From contig CM045731.1 of NCBI GenBank assembly GCA_024760905.1, positions 16,255,001 through 16,319,000 on the forward strand: 64,000 bases of DNA, in the 5' to 3' direction. Positions 23,430 through 33,689 of the stretch are shown here, one piece after another (the first letter of the stretch is position 1; every line of letters begins with the position of its first letter). The stretch is from Plotosus lineatus (lineage: Eukaryota; Chordata; Actinopteri; Siluriformes; Plotosidae). The notes under the pieces were generated by a model that made no database searches, had not been told where the DNA came from, and was given only the letters and a program-made list of their open reading frames with translations. A program made the translations under genes and the position numbers.

Positions 23430-23800
23430 TAACACGTAAACCGCCATGTCTTTGGACTGTAGCACGAAACCAGAGTTCCAGGAGGAAATCCCATAAAGCA
23501 TGGGGAGAACATGCATACCTCACAGAGAAGGACACCACAAATGATTGATATGGTTCAAGAAAACAACGCTCGGAGAATCCAACAAGGCAGTTAGGAATAA
23601 AACCAGATTTCGCAAACAGGATCAAAGAATTCAAACACTGAGACCTGGATGTTTTTATATATAATGAAAACAGGAAGGCTAGGATAGCCTGGTGAGCTGT
23701 ACAGGGTGTACTCTGACCTTGCCCAGAGTCGGCCGAGATGCGTGGCAGCCTCCTCATGACCCTAATTAGGATTAAGCGGCTTAGAAAATGAATGAATGCA
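23430..23800. mobile_element. SINE-2 pieces (body in minus, tail in plus orientation)
   Basis: 23440-23560 resembles SINE-2 body text on the minus strand (TTTGGACTGTAGCACGAAAC). 23680-23800 is an L2-like tail in plus orientation (CTAATTAGGATTAAGCGGCT then GAATGAATG). I cannot say whether they came from one insertion. Confidence 0.5.
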
Positions 23801-24004
23801 TGAAAACAAGCAAGGAAGTTGTCATAAATAAGGACTGTGCTAGTCAAGATACAGAGACCTCTGACTGGAGAGTAAAGGCAGTGGGAGCTCGTATGACTGA
23901 TTTGTGCTGTCATTGGAAGAAAAAACAAACAAACAGAAAAATTGTTTCATTAAAAAAATACAGTAAAAGACAATTCGAAGTGAAATTTATACAAAAGTTA
24001 ATTA

Positions 24005-24504
24005 CAGGGATTCCTCACTTTCCCTGGTTAATTGGGACCGAGACCCACCCCACGACCGCCGAATTTCCGCGAAGTAGGATTGACCCCCCCCCCCTGACAG
24101 ATGTATATGTACATATATGTGTATATAATATCAATAAATACATATTCAATGCTATAAATGCTTATACGTAATAACAATTAAACATTCAAAAATAATACAC
24201 AAGATGTAAATAAAATATAAATACATGTACATACAGACGCGCGTGCATGCGCCCAGATGCGCACCTCACATAAAAATGTAAGTAGTTTTGTTGGGAGGTT
24301 TTGGGTTGTTTTTTGTTTTTGTTTGTTTGTTTGTTTGTTTGTTTGTTTGTTTTTGCATAATTGGCCTTGTTTTGCGGCAATTTCCTTAACTTTTCCCCCT
24401 ATTCTTCCTTAATTTTCTTATTTTTTAATTCGATGAATATTTAAAAAAAAACCTGATGCACTGCAGCTGCATGAATTGTAGCATGAAGTAGCGAGGAATC
24501 CCTG
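24005..24504 (+). mobile_element. MITE-M, most complete plus-strand copy
   Basis: Starts CAGGGATTCCTCACTTTCCC after TA (24003-24004) and ends GCGAGGAATCCCTG before TA (24505-24506). Terminal inverted repeat with TA duplication, no coding capacity, about 500 bp. This suggests a non-autonomous Tc1/mariner/pogo-superfamily element. Confidence 0.8.
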
Positions 24505-24529
24505 TATATACTGTATATTTCCTTTCTTT

Positions 24530-24860
24530 CTTTTTGGCTTTTTCCCGTTCTCGAGAGTCGCCACAGCAAATCATCTGATTCGCACATTTGATTTGTCACA
24601 GGTTTTTACATCGGATGCCCTTCCTGTCACAACCCTTTAGCAAGGGGCAGAAACACGCTGACGGCTTTGCAGATACTCTTTACAAAAGTCAGCAATGGTT
24701 CTTTTACATGAACCTCTCAACATAGACAGTGAGAGACATGGCCCGCCTTTGATAACCCAGTTAGCTGCACTGGGGTGACAGTGACAACCCTATGGGGACT
24801 CGAACCCCCAACCTTAGGATCAGCGATCTTGCGCCCTATCCACTAGACCATCACTGCTCC
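24530..24860 (-). mobile_element. SINE-1 copy, tail B
   Basis: Tail B at left (TTTTTGGCTTTTTCCCGTTC, then GTCGCCACAGCAAATCATC), head at right ending at the GACCATCACTGCTCC side. Confidence 0.88.
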
Positions 24861-24881
24861 TCCTGTGTATACTGTATATGT

Positions 24882-25195
24882 CCTTTTGGCTTTTTCCCTT
24901 TTACTCGGGAGTCGCCACAGCGAATCATCTGATTCGCACGTTTTGATTTGGCAGAGGTTTTTATGTTGGATGCCCTTCCTGTCACAACCTTTTTAGCAAG
25001 GGACAGAAACACGCTGATGACTTTGCAGCTACTCTTTACGAAAGTCAGCAATGGTTCTTTTACATGCCTCACACCATAGACAGTGAGAGACATGGCCGGC
25101 CTTTGATAACCCAGTTAGCCGCACCTTGGGGACTCACACCCCCAACCTTTGGATCAGCGATCCAGCACCCTATACCACTAGACCACCACTGCCCC
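24882..25195 (-). mobile_element. SINE-1 copy, tail B, head-to-tail with the previous copy
   Basis: Same orientation and structure as the copy ending 24860, only about 20 bp away. It carries a deletion around the CTGCACTGGGGGGACAGTG segment. Tandem SINE arrangement read directly. Confidence 0.88.
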
Positions 25196-25199
25196 GTCC

Positions 25200-25274
<75 letters not shown>

Positions 25275-25649
25275 CTGTATATAATATCAATAAATACATA
25301 TTCAATGCTATAAATGCTTATAATAACAATTAAACATTCAAAAATAAAGCATAAGATGCAAATAAAATATAAATACACACACATACAGATGCGTGTACAT
25401 ACACTCAGATGCGCACCTCACATAAAAATGTAAGTAGTTTTGTTGGGGGTTTTGGGTCGTTTTTTTGTTTTTGCTTGTTTGGGTTTTTTTTGCATAATTG
25501 GTCTTATTTTGCAAAATTTTCCTTTAGCTTTTCTCCTATTTTTCCTTAATTACCTTATTTTTGTATTTCTCGATGAATATTTTTGAAAACCCGCAATGCA
25601 CTGAAGCTGCAGAAACTGAAGCACGAAGTAGCGAGGGATCACTGTATAT
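25200..25649 (+). mobile_element. (TG)n(TA)n tract joined to a MITE-M copy lacking its left end
   Basis: TG/TA repeats (25200-25270) replace the left end. The rest from TCAATAAATACATATTCAATG to GCACGAAGTAGCGAGGGATC matches 24130-24504. The copy at 13186 is joined to (TA)n at nearly the same internal point. Confidence 0.75.
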
Positions 25650-26727
25650 GGCTTTTTAGATGAAACAAATCCTTTTGACATTGAGTGACCTTGAAAGGTC
25701 AAAATCATGGTCAGAGGATTTTTGAATGCTTGTAAGTACAAATAGACCTGCTGCTACTATGGAGCATTCAAAGGGCTCCATATATGGACATGCATATTGT
25801 ATAGTGAGCACATGGGCAATTAAAATGAGAACCCATATAGGGCCTGTTTAAGATTATCCATGCTCTGGAACTGAGGTACCTTTCAAAAAGTTCCTACTAA
25901 TCATCATCATCATCATCATTATTAGTAGTAGTAAATATTTCTAAACCTGATATGTCTCCTTGGGCAGCCGTAGATCTGTTTAGGGACGTTCAGGTAGCGG
26001 GAGCAGATCCTGTGAGTTCAACATTTTCATGCTGCCAGAAAACTAATTTTGGGAAAAGTATTAAATTGTACCCTTCAATTATGCTCCACCTTTGGGGTAA
26101 ATCAGTTTCAGTCACAAAAATGCTAAATGTTCTTGTCTTTTTATAATTGCGACTTGCACTGTTGCCCTCCACACCATTTGTCAGCAGTGTATTTTTCAGC
26201 AGGTCTGTAGTTTTTGACTCATTATCCGCCCTGTTTCACACCGAGAGTGTGTGGAGGACAGCTTTTGACGTGTCTGAGCCCTGGTAAGTGCCCAACAGAA
26301 AGGGACTAATCACCTCTCGAGCGTCCTTTTAAATGGACGTAATGGTTGTGGCCTCAGTGGATTTGGAAACAGCAGAAGGAACAGATTTATGAAGTCTAGC
26401 ATGACGCAACTGGTTTATAAATGGTTGTTTCTGGGGAGATGTTCCCGTCGTCATAAAGCTTTTTTCCTCCTGGCGGTTATTGGGGTTAAAAATGGAATAC
26501 TGTCTTGGGAGTGTCGCAGGTGTTTAACCTCATGCACTTGTTCATTCATGTTTAAAATGTAAAGAAGAACATCTGTTCATGGTTGTGCAATGGGATTCAC
26601 TATAAATACTGTAAATATGATTTATGGTATGTTTAACACTTCAAAATAGTCATAATGTAAATTCATTTGTTTTTTCAGGAGCTCTTGTTTTCACCTGTGA
26701 TTAGTTCATTTGTTTGTATTCAACGTA

Positions 26728-27463
26728 CAGTGGTACCTCAGCTTACGAAATTAATCCATTCCAGAGTCTTTTTCTTTCGTAAATTGAACTGCATTTTACA
26801 TGTAAAACGTGTGATTCGTTCCAAGGCTCCCAATACTACCCCTAAACCCTTTAAAAATTATAAAAGCCTTTTAAGGCCTCTTTCCGCTTCAAAATCGTAC
26901 TGATGGTAGACGGGTTTGGCCATATTCCTTTACGATATCACTCAACCGCATGCCACAAGCCCGCTTCTTCTTTTCACTTGCATCGGCAATCATGCTGTCG
27001 CGCGCGTATATGTATATGTGTGTGTGTGTGCGCGCACGTGTGTTGACCATGTCTTTTAGCAGAGTTATAATCTTACAAATGTTTATGCAAGGTTAAAAGC
27101 CTGAGTCAAAAAATAAAGTTGCAATGGCACACTCAAAAAACTCATGAAACAGCAGTAACTCTGTCCTTTACACAAAAGGATTATGGAAGATGCAGCTCCA
27201 TAATACCCAATGGGAGGGAGCTGTGTCATCCCTCCTATCCAATGGGAGACCGGCGGGGCGGGATGTTGGGAGAAAGTCAATGGAAAGCAACTCGTGCATT
27301 GTTTGAATGTTTGAATTGTTTGAATGTTTGATTGGCGCATTTTAATGTTTGAATGGCCCGTTTGGCGTGTTTCGTAAGGAGAACTTGTTTTATATCCAGA
27401 GAAATGTTTTTCGTAACCTGGATTTTTCGTTTGCTGGGACTATCGTAAGGTGAGGTACCACTG
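26728..27463. mobile_element. Tigger-like MITE with TA target duplication
   Basis: Left end CAGTGGTACCTCAGCTTACG, right end inverted CAGTGGTACCTCACCTTACG, flanked by TA at 26726-26727 and 27464-27465. 736 bp. No transposase frame. It lies in the intron between scml4 exons 4 and 5. Confidence 0.85.
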
Positions 27464-27690
27464 TAACTCAAAAAGCTTTGTACATATTTAGATGAACTTT
27501 TACTTCAGACTAGGATGTGGTACAACCAACAAACCATTAAAGTTTGGAGGTGATCTATAGATGGGATCATGTTGAAAAAACCACAATAAACAAACAAAAA
27601 AAAATCCCTATTTTCAGCATAGGACAAAAAAAAAACCAAACAAATAAAATGAAATCATACATAGTTCTGTTTCATATGAGGTGTATAGAG

Positions 27691-28171
27691 CAGGGGTCCC
27701 CAACCACTGGGCCTCGGATCGGTACCGGTCTGTGGATCATTTTGTATCAGGCCGCAAACAATGAATAATTGCGATTAAAATGTATATTAAAATATGTTTT
27801 TGTTCTGGGTGTCTTATTTTGAAAGACAACCACTTCCGTCATTGCCTAACTTCCACACTTTACTCTTTGGCGCATATTTATCCTGCATCAGCAATGCAAG
27901 CTAGCCCTCGCAAAATGAGCCAGAAACAGAGTTCACTGGAGAGTTATTTGGAAAGGGTAAACAAGACAATGATGAAACAGCAGAAGGGTCACTGCTTGCA
28001 AAAAGGAAAGCTGCATTTAAAAGAAAATCCCAAAATTCCTACCTGAGTTACAATTTCATTGCAACAGGTGTTTGTTTATATTAAAAACAACCTATGCCAC
28101 CCCTCTCCCCCGGTCCGCGGTAAAATTGTCAAATGTTGACCAGTCCATGGTGATAAAGTTGGGGACCACTG
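27691..28171 (+). mobile_element. hAT element with perfect 8-bp target duplication and transposase N-terminal relic
   Basis: Termini CAGGGGTCCCCAACC and inverted (GGTTGGGGACCACTG). The flanking 8-mers are both GTATAGAG (27683-27690, 28172-28179). Inside, the frame at about 27915 reads MSQKQSSLESYLERV and, one frame over, FKRKSQNSYLSYNFIATG-like text, resembling the start of ZBED/hAT transposases. The rest of the protein is deleted, leaving a 481-bp element. Confidence 0.88.
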
Positions 28172-28179
28172 GTATAGAG

Positions 28180-28960
28180 TATCATAATATTAATGTAAAA
28201 TGAGTTGCCTTTGAAAGGTCAAGGGTCAAGATTAGAAATTACGATTTTGTGAAAAGCACTCTATCTCAAGATTTAGTACAGAGAATTCCTCTAAACTTCA
28301 ACCAATTAATCTGAGAATTATTATCTCTCAGTCTTTAAAGAAAAAATAGTGAGGGTCAATAAGTGCAAATAATGTTTGCAATATGATTCAATGTGTGAAT
28401 TAATCAGATGCCCCCTAGGGGGAGACATTCCTTTATACCTATGAAAAGTTATAAAGAACCATACCCTGCAGTCTTAGCCAGATTTTTGAGGTAATTCCTT
28501 GCGCTTGTTGCCATTCCGTGTGCTGTATAGACTGCTCTCTATTTAAAAATAGCTATTATATTGTATGTATAAGCATTATTTATGGAGACAGACACTCAAA
28601 ATTCCTTCACATGCTCTGGGATCCTCATTTCCAGGCATTAACTGAAGCCCTTCTCCACAATGATGTACAGAAGTGTACTGTCGTCTCCGTGAAAACATTA
28701 CCCTTGTCCTAGTTAACTAGATCAGGGATTAAGAATATCTTTAAACTGAAATATGATTGGACATCCAGGGGAAGTTCATTCGATCACCAAGTATCAGTAA
28801 AGAGTGTCTTCCTTGTATCTTGAGGGATGGTGGTTCCACTCGTGGTGTGTGGTGTGATCATTGCTATATGAATAAGGTGGTAGTATAATATTTTTTCTTG
28901 GTTTTGTTATTTTTAAATAATGTATTTCACCTCGTTGTGCTTTTTTCAAAATAATGTTGT
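28180..28960. other. Intron 4 sequence without recognised feature
   Basis: AT-rich unique sequence between the hAT element and exon 5. Confidence 0.5.
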
Positions 28961-28986
28961 TTTTTTTTGTGTGTGTGTGTGTGTAG

Positions 28987-29193
28987 CAGACTCCATGGTG
29001 AATGATTACCATTCTGAACCGATGGAGTCCAAGCGCTACTCTGTTGATCACAGTGACACGGCCTTCGGTGTGATGACATCACCGTACATGGCCTCGAAAT
29101 CCACCTATGGATTTCGCGCCGGTGCCGCTTACTCTGGGGGTGTCTGCAGACCGGCGGTCAGTCCCAGTGCATTCCAGGAGGGAAACAGAAGTG
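28987..29193 (+). CDS. scml4: scml4 coding exon 5 (linker)
   Basis: The acceptor region is TGTGTAGCAG: either AG (28986 or 28989) can be used, both in frame. The donor is AGTG|GTAAGA at 29193/29194. Phase 1 at both ends, 207 nt from the upstream AG. It encodes DSMVNDYHSEPMESKRYSVD, then a Ser/Gly/Ala-rich linker ending SAFQEGNRS. Only the ...RYSVD segment is clearly shared with mammalian SCML4. The exon is variable in the family, as expected for a disordered linker between SLED and SAM. Confidence 0.85.
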
Positions 29194-29277
29194 GTAAGAT
29201 AAACCGCGGTGTGGATATGCTGAAGATTTCAGAAACTATAATGATTATAATCACTCCATCTCTCCATCTGCCTCCAG

Positions 29278-29423
29278 CCTACAGTCCGTCCCCAGAGGGA
29301 GGTGAGTCCAAGCCTCCTCCGAGTAAAGACCCATCTCGGTGGAGTGTAGAGGAAGTGGTGTGGTTTATCAAAGATGCAGATCCTCAGGCCTTGGGTCCAC
29401 ACGTGGAACTCTTTCGGAAACAT
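29278..29423 (+). CDS. scml4: scml4 coding exon 6 (start of SAM domain)
   Basis: Acceptor CTCCAG ending 29277 and donor ACAT|GTAAGT at 29423/29424. Enters phase 1, leaves phase 0, 146 nt. It encodes AYSPSPEGGESKPPPSKDPS, then WSVEEVVWFIKDADPQALG and PHVELFRKH. The Trp-Ser-Val-Glu-Glu-Val start and the ELFRKH helix are typical of SAM domains of the Scm/SCML family, used for polymer or hetero-SAM contacts. The preceding intron is only 84 bp. Confidence 0.95.
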
Positions 29424-29654
29424 GTAAGTTTGGGCCGGAATTTTATGAATGACGAGAGAACATATAATGAAAAAAACCCAAATGCATGTTTGAGAAGAAT
29501 CTCGTAATAAAAATAATTATTTAATGACTAACCAGGATATTCGGTATATACAGCATAGACACATAATAATCAGTACAGTACACACTCATTTTCATCACAC
29601 TGTTGTATAGCAGTATAATATTACTGTACAAGGTGTGACATGCTCATTATCCAT

Positions 29655-29915
29655 TCATTCATTTTCAAATCCTAATTGAATTGACAGGCTGGTGCCTGTC
29701 TCTTCTGGGTAAGATGGAGTATGCCCTGGACACCTCGCCAGACCATTGAAAGGCGAACACGTATACAGCCATTTACACTCCCACTCACATCTAGGGCTGA
29801 TTTCGAACAGCCAATTAGCCTACCATGCAAGTTTTTGGACTGAAAGAGGAAACCGGAGTAACCGGGAATCGAACACAGGGCCTTCTGGGTAACCACTATT
29901 CCACTGTCTCGCCTG
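29655..29915 (-). mobile_element. SINE-2 copy inside the last scml4 intron
   Basis: Left tail remnant (CATTCATTTTCAAATCCTAA), body (TTTTTGGACTGAAAGAGGAA) and a head remnant at right (AACCACTATTCCACTGTCTC). It accounts for about half of the 560-bp last intron. Confidence 0.7.
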
Positions 29916-29983
29916 GTGTAAAATGCTGAATGTAGTTCTTTAAAATTTGAATTTGTTTAAGTGGCTCTGTTCCTCGTTTTCAG

Positions 29984-30109
29984 GAGATTGATGGAGATGC
30001 TCTCCTGCTGCTGAAGAGCGACATGATCATGAAGTACCTGGGACTCAAGCTCGGTCCGGCGCTCAAACTCTGCTATCACATCGACAAGTTAAAACAGACC
30101 AAGTTCTAA
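29984..30109 (+). CDS. scml4: scml4 last coding exon (end of SAM domain, stop)
   Basis: Acceptor TTTTCAG ending 29983; stop TAA at 30107-30109. 126 nt, phase 0 entry. It encodes [20 protein letters not shown], then [17 protein letters not shown] and QTKF at the C-terminus. This is the second half of SAM with the helix-5 segment used in the end-helix contact surface. It matches mammalian SCML4 almost residue for residue, which is the strongest evidence for the gene assignment. Confidence 0.96.
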   Translation, partial: EIDGDALLLLKSDMIMKYLGLKLGPALKLCYHIDKLKQTKF

Positions 30110-30592
<483 letters not shown>

Positions 30593-30597
30593 GATAG

Positions 30598-30679
<82 letters not shown>

Positions 30680-30740
30680 GATTTTCTGGGTAGATCCTTC
30701 CATAGGAGAGTGCTCAATACTTTTTGGTAGAGCAAATAAC

Positions 30741-30822
30741 AAAAATAAAAGGACAGGACAAAGACTTTCTATTTATCAAATGGAGTTTCAATAGAAAGTC
30801 TTTGTCCTGTCCTTTTATTTTT
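30741..30822. repeat. Perfect 33-bp inverted repeat
   Basis: Arms 30741-30773 and 30790-30822 are exact reverse complements, with a 16-nt loop. They carry the outer part of the ribozyme-bearing arms (GGACAGGACAAAGACTTTCT) but not the ribozyme itself. Looks like an internally deleted version of the neighbouring 31.0-kb palindrome. Confidence 0.9.
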
Positions 30823-30868
<46 letters not shown>

Positions 30869-30969
30869 GATTTTCTGAGTAGATCCTTCCGTAGGAGAGT
30901 GCTCAATACTTTTTGGTAGAGCAAATAAACAAAAGGACAGGACAAAGGCTTTCTATTGAAACTCCATTT

Positions 30970-31024
30970 ATCACTACAGATCTGTTTCGAGGGGTGGTGA
31001 AACCATCCCCTCTCTTCAGGTGAT
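30970..31024 (-). ncRNA. Hammerhead ribozyme motif, minus strand
   Basis: Reading 31024 down to 30970: stem I 5' side ATCAC (31024-31020), core CTGAAGA (31019-31013, fits CUGANGA), stem II GAGGGG (31012-31007) paired with CCCCTC (30994-30989) and topped by TGGT/ACCA with loop TTC, core GAAA (30988-30985), short stem III ACAG/CTGT (30985-30976, minimal loop), cleavage triplet GTA with the cut expected after 30975, stem I 3' side GTGAT (30974-30970). All conserved core positions are present. Activity is inferred, not shown. Confidence 0.8.
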
Positions 31025-31054
31025 TACAGAAGACTTACTACATTATCTTCTGTA

Positions 31055-31108
31055 ATCACCTGAAGAGAGGGGATGGTTTCACCACCCTCGAAACAGATCT
31101 GTAGTGAT
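31055..31108 (+). ncRNA. Hammerhead ribozyme motif, plus strand
   Basis: Stem I 5' side ATCAC (31055-31059), core CTGAAGA (31060-31066), stem II GAGGG (31067-31071) with CCCTC (31085-31089) and an upper TGGT/ACCA helix with loop TTC, core GAAA (31090-31093), short stem III ACAG/CTGT, triplet GTA ending at 31103, stem I 3' side GTGAT (31104-31108). It differs from the minus-strand copy by loss of one C in stem II, which leaves five pairs plus a two-base bulge (GA). Stem III has only three or four pairs, as in the minimal hammerheads known from Penelope-like elements. Confidence 0.8.
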
Positions 31109-31147
31109 AAATGGAGTTTCAATAGAAAGTCTTTGTCCTGTCCTTTT

Positions 31148-31241
<94 letters not shown>

Positions 31242-31243
<2 letters not shown>

Positions 31244-32010
31244 GACATTTTAAAAACTCTGACTGAGACAACAACACATCCTCCCTGCCCAGTGGGATAA
31301 TGGAATCTGTCATGAACTGGACGTTTGCAGGTTGTGAGGTTGTGTACCTTTTCCACAATGTATCGTGAAAAATCGTCTGTGGCCACCTTGTGGTTAAACT
31401 GACGTATTGCAGCTCCTTGTGACACTGAATCCCATTTTCCAAGAGTAGCTAAACAAATCTTGATGGTATATTCGTACGCACTGACGCAGCGCTTATCGCA
31501 TGGAACCACATTCTAACTTTCCAACACCCACAGGGCTAACTAATACTGGTAGCTTCTCAACCAGTGAAACACGGGCACGGATACAACCAAGAACCATGAA
31601 AATCAGTCTGCGTTTGTTTTTGTTTTTTGTTTTTTGTTTTTTTGTTGTTGTTGTTGTTGTTACTTTTTTTTGGGAGAAGCTGGAGATCAACGTTACATGC
31701 CACACACCTTAAAGGCTTAATTTGTACCGCAAACCAGCACTAAGAAGATGCACTGCAGTGCACCAAGACATCAGCACAAGCCTGGTTTATCCAAAAGGAC
31801 CAAACCCCGGTACAAACCGGCAAGTTCCTTTAAATCCCACACACACCTGCCTCAGTTCAGTAAGGTGCACATGTTCATATTCTATATAATATTAATGATA
31901 TTCATTTATAGGGGACTGGAAAAAGGATTTGCTTCTCAGATCATATATTAGATATTATCAAATGTATTAAAGGAGCCCATCCACCCCCAGGTAGATTAAA
32001 TAAAGATGGA
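31242..32010. other. No recognised gene; poly(T)/(GTT) tract near 31612-31672
   Basis: Unique-looking sequence with a T-rich stretch and short (GTT)n. Nothing resembling an exon with similarity I can name. Confidence 0.45.
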
Positions 32011-32013
32011 ATA

Positions 32014-32040
32014 CAGTGGTACCTCTTAAAAATAAAATGG
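32014..32040 (+). mobile_element. Solo Tigger-like terminal sequence
   Basis: TA followed by CAGTGGTACCTCTTAAAAAT, the same 13-bp start as the element at 26728. I do not find the matching right end, so this is a remnant or chance match. Confidence 0.35.
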
Positions 32041-32739
32041 AATCTGATCCACAGTGTCTTTCTGAAACCGTTTCCTCCTGTTCACGAGTGTTAATGAGCC
32101 TTGCACCAGCCGCCATGATATCAAAAACATCATCTTTGTTATTCCTCGAGAACTCGTTTCCCTTCTTTTTGTCACTCGATCTCAGACAATTTATCACATA
32201 AGATCGTTCCACTGGTCATGCCATCTTATTATTGTTAATGCTATTGCAAGCATACAGAACCAAAACAAGATATAGAGCAGGTGAATAAGAGATACTAAGC
32301 TCATGAGCTGGGGTGGTTTCACCAGGAAACATTTCTATTCCTCCAGAAAGAAGAGATAATCGAAGATAAAACACATCAGTTTGGACCGTGAATGGGTTCC
32401 TTTAAACAAAGTCATATGAAATGGTTTTCCTGTTAAAGATACTCATCAGTCTCAATGTTCTCTCAGTGTACACAAACAGTCTGCTAATTCTGGATACTAG
32501 CATGACGAAACCACCAGTACACCCTATAAAGACTACTTGCTTTTATATTATGCGTTCAGAAGCATATTGTATTCACTTGAGAAAAAAAACAACAACAAAA
32601 CATTTGAATCAATTTTTTATGTCAAAAAATTCTGCTCACCCCCCCCAAAATACATTTGACCCTCTTTTTTTCTAAATTAAACAGACCCACCCCCATTTTA
32701 TCATGAATATACTTGTATCCAATTTCCACTTGTCAAGTG

Positions 32740-33170
32740 CAGTGATCCCTCGCGACTTCGTGCTTCAGTTTCTGCGACTTCAATGTATCGCGAGTTTTTC
32801 AAAAATATTCATCGAAAAATAAAAAAAATAAGCAAATTAACGAAAAATAGGGGGAAAGTTAAGGGAAATGCTGCAAAACAAGGCCAATTATGAAAAAAAA
32901 AAAAACCCCAAACAAACAAAAACAAAACAAACAAACAAAAAAAACAGCAACACAAAACCCCCCAACAAAACTACGTACATTTTTATGTGAAGTGCGTATC
33001 TGTGTGTGTATTTATATTTTATTTACATATAGCTGAATATGTATTTATTGATATTATATACACATATACATGTACGTATACGTCAGTCAGGGGAGTCAAT
33101 CGTACCTCGCGGAAATCGGTGGTCGCAGATGACTCGGTCCCCATTAACCACGGAAAGCGAGGGATCCCTG
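32740..33170 (-). mobile_element. MITE-M copy, reversed
   Basis: Starts CAGTGATCCCTCGCGACTTC and ends AAAGCGAGGGATCCCTG followed by TA. It carries the internal landmarks of the family in reverse complement (CATTTTTATGTGA, AATATGTATTTATTGATATT). Confidence 0.8.
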
Positions 33171-33283
33171 TATTTCCTTCCCTATCATATCTTCACTTAT
33201 CCCTTAACATCCGGGGATGTCGTTGGGGCGCCTTCATGGCAAGACTTGGCTGATTTGGCCTGGCGGCGCCCATCCCTCTCCAC

Positions 33284-33416
33284 GTCGTAGAAACACACTG
33301 ACGGCTTTGCAGCCTACTCTTTACGAAAGTCAGCAATGGTTCTTTTACATGCCTCTCACCGTAGACAGTGAGAGACATGGCCTGCCTTTGATAACCCAGT
33401 TAGCTGCACTGGGGGC
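33284..33416 (-). mobile_element. SINE-1 body fragment
   Basis: AAACACACTGACGGCTTTGC through GAAAGTCAGCAATGGTTC to AACCCAGTTAGCTGCACTGG. Head and tail are absent. Confidence 0.8.
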
Positions 33417-33424
33417 CCTATTAT

Positions 33425-33680
33425 ATGACCACCACCAAACGGTAAGGGACAAAAGCATGCACATGGAATGCTAGCCACCCGCCTCTTTTCAAACTGAGGC
33501 GCATGCATACTTGGGGCTGGTCTAACACATTTGGAGGGAAAATACTATCCGCCCCTTGTATGAATAAGTTCACAAACAACTATGCTGTCACTGTGAGTGA
33601 CAGGGAAGTGAGCATATGCCGTCCCTCCCTCCCATGAGAGCTTGGCCAATCAGCTCCCATGGACTCAATTTTTCTTGAAA
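33425..33680 (-). mobile_element. SINE-4 fragment, reversed
   Basis: The minus strand matches the 3' half of 6085-6615: GGCCAAGCTCTCATGGGA, CCTGTCACTCACAGTGACAG, GTGTTAGACCAGCCCCAAGT, CATGCGCCTCAGTTTGAAAA. Confidence 0.7.
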
Positions 33681-33689
33681 AAAAAAAAA

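Larger units (their letters stand above)
30603..31240. mobile_element. Composite (TA)n-bounded foldback cluster, probably Penelope-like retroelement debris
   Basis: Layout: (TA)n 30603-30675; unit X (GAGGATTTTCTGGGTAGATC ... GGTAGAGCAAATAA) 30676-30739; 33-bp hairpin 30741-30822; (TA)n about 30826-30864; unit X again about 30865-30929; large inverted repeat 30931-31147; (TA)n 31151-31240. The inverted arms contain hammerhead ribozyme cores. Hammerhead ribozymes in short retroelement terminal repeats are known from Penelope-like elements. The element name is inferred, since no reverse transcriptase is present. Confidence 0.6.

Noticed and set aside
28744..28800. Possible extra scml4 exon in intron 4
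   Set aside because: No acceptor/donor pair with a frame similar to SCML4.
29194..29277. Treating 28987-29423 as one scml4 exon, since the frame is open throughout
   Set aside because: Good GTAAGA donor and CTCCAG acceptor, and the intervening 28 codons are absent from SCML4 of other vertebrates as far as I know. Retention remains possible and is listed as a finding.
31024..31509. 161-codon minus-strand frame over the palindrome and (TA)n
   Set aside because: It includes about 40 codons of TA repeat and the inverted repeat. No similarity recognised.
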